Assembly (NCBI GenBank): GCA_014323925.1
Contig: JACONC010000001.1
Coordinates: 20,007 to 84,006 of the forward strand
From: Chromatiales bacterium
GTDB lineage: Bacteria; Pseudomonadota; Gammaproteobacteria; Poriferisulfidales; Oxydemutatoraceae
Direction: 5' to 3'
Length of the DNA: 64,000 bases
The translations under genes and the position numbers were made by a program. Shown piece after piece: positions 63,166-64,000 of this stretch; the first letter of the stretch is position 1, and every line of letters starts with the position of its first letter. A model generated the notes under the pieces. That model was not told the DNA's origin. It made no database searches and saw only the letters and a list, made by a program, of their open reading frames with translations.

Positions 63166-64000
63166 CAGGCTTACCTTTGTTGAATTTTGCCCAGTCTAGA
63201 CGTCTATGTAAGCGACGGTTTTCATCTACTGACAGGTAGCCGGTCGCACCTTTTAGTTCGGTATTGCTAATCGCGATTCGTCGGATCGTATTAATCAATC
63301 GATAAGCATCTTTGCCCAGCGCGTATAGACGAGGAAATTCTTTGATGTTCTTGCTATTTGGATAACGCACCTGATCGATGATAAAAGGAATATCGTTATA
63401 GACTAAGCCGTCGAGTTCACGCAGTAATTTCTCTTGTCCGGGTTCGTAAGCATGCGATGATGCATAAACCGGAAGTTCGTCGGCGTAATAAAACTTCATC
63501 AGAGGATAAATGAGCGTCGCATTTTGGTAGTTGGCAAATAGCACCGCAGCGTGAATATCATCGCGGATACGCGGCTTAAATTCGAGTTTTTTTCCTACTA
63601 CTCGCTCAATCTCGGCGTGTCGTTGTATGCTACGCTCCAGATGAAATAGCGATTGCACACTGGAGGCGTAATCGTCGAATTCGGTATCGTAATAATAAAC
63701 TTCCTTTATGGTGCCGCGCAGTTGGTAGTAAGTTTCAGAAAATCCCTGTACCATACGCCCGCCCCACTCATTGTCAGGTGCCATAATGACGACCGAGTTG
63801 TATTCTTTATCGAGTAGCTTTTCGGCGATTTGTTCGGCTTCGTCTTCCGGGTAAAGACCGAATTGAAAAATATCACCTTGTATAGTTTTGGTTGCATCGG
63901 TTGCATAGTTGAGCGTAATAATAGGGGTAGTCAACGGGCTATAATTGAGTAATTCATCTACCTTATTTTTAAGTAGCGGACCAACCACCATATCGACACC
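63146..64000 (-). CDS. lpoA: Penicillin-binding protein activator LpoA, C-terminal part (truncated by window edge)
   Basis: The frame runs off the right edge; 285 residues are visible. They match the C-terminal periplasmic-binding-protein-like domain of LpoA (LppC/YraM): GVDMVVGPLLKNKVDELL, ITLNYATD, FQFGLYPEDEAEQIAEKL, VVIMAPDNEWGGRMVQGF, and YALGKDAYRLI. LpoA is an outer membrane lipoprotein that activates PBP1A. The N-terminal TPR domain lies outside the window. Confidence 0.9.
   Translation of the reverse strand, partial: GVDMVVGPLLKNKVDELLNYSPLTTPIITLNYATDATKTIQGDIFQFGLYPEDEAEQIAEKLLDKEYNSVVIMAPDNEWGGRMVQGFSETYYQLRGTIKEVYYYDTEFDDYASSVQSLFHLERSIQRHAEIERVVGKKLEFKPRIRDDIHAAVLFANYQNATLIYPLMKFYYADELPVYASSHAYEPGQEKLLRELDGLVYNDIPFIIDQVRYPNSKNIKEFPRLYALGKDAYRLINTIRRIAISNTELKGATGYLSVDENRRLHRRLDWAKFNKGKPVELVQE

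Overview
The window reads as chromosomal DNA of a gammaproteobacterium with a Gram-negative envelope (lipoproteins, secretin, LpoA, Pal). Three things point there: a complete division and cell wall (dcw) cluster from mraZ to ftsZ in textbook order; the order ggt - ferredoxin - coaD - rsmD - M16 pair - ftsY, which I recall from Pseudomonas; and the lpoA-yraN pair. A type III secretion system (T3SS) suggests contact with a eukaryotic host. A three-gene archaeal-type methanofuran/tetrahydromethanopterin cluster and a pyrophosphate-dependent phosphofructokinase next to a CbbQ-type ATPase suggest C1 or autotrophic metabolism. I cannot name the genus. I saw no tRNA, rRNA or CRISPR array.

Layout. 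1-8683 (+): one side of a T3SS locus, cut by the left edge, with a possible needle-like protein, two SycD-type chaperones around an SctE translocator, a CesT-type chaperone, an SsaE/YscE-like small protein, a 709-residue protein of unknown function (candidate secreted substrate), the SctC secretin and the SctD ring protein. 8809-16432 (-): ggt, ferredoxin, coaD, rsmD and two M16 peptidase genes, with a restriction-modification pair between the M16 genes. 16507-19805 (+): ftsY, then a Dyp peroxidase-metY pair. 19785-21942 (-): ABC importer and a 2Fe-2S ferredoxin. 22106-30936: rhomboid protease, lipoprotein hydrolase, Kef-type antiporter, fused MobA-MobB, pentapeptide-repeat protein, the methanofuran/pterin cluster and a sulfotransferase.

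31060-31300 holds a decayed insertion sequence, followed by uvrB. 33811-51248 is the dcw cluster: mraZ, rsmH, ftsL, ftsI, murE, murF, mraY, murD, ftsW, murG, murC, murB, ddlB, ftsQ, ftsA, ftsZ. It is preceded by a ten-base-periodic array of boxes that looks like the MraZ operator. A pal-type lipoprotein gene follows ftsZ. 51960-54022 (-) carries cbbQ and PPi-PFK. 54068-61301 (+) carries adk, a ferredoxin-reductase, thpR, oligopeptidase B, purE, purK and an acuI-type reductase. 61339-64000 (-) carries a GlcD-type oxidase, yraN and the C-terminal part of lpoA.

How it fits together: the dcw genes make a meso-diaminopimelate peptidoglycan wall (MurE DNPR motif) and the divisome. The T3SS genes supply the outer ring, inner ring, pore protein and chaperones of an injectisome whose export apparatus must lie to the left. 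The MfnB/DUF447/DUF6513 genes belong with a C1 pathway encoded elsewhere. The features most worth follow-up are the unknown 709-residue T3SS-linked protein, the MraZ box array, the restriction-modification insertion and the C1/CbbQ-PFK genes.
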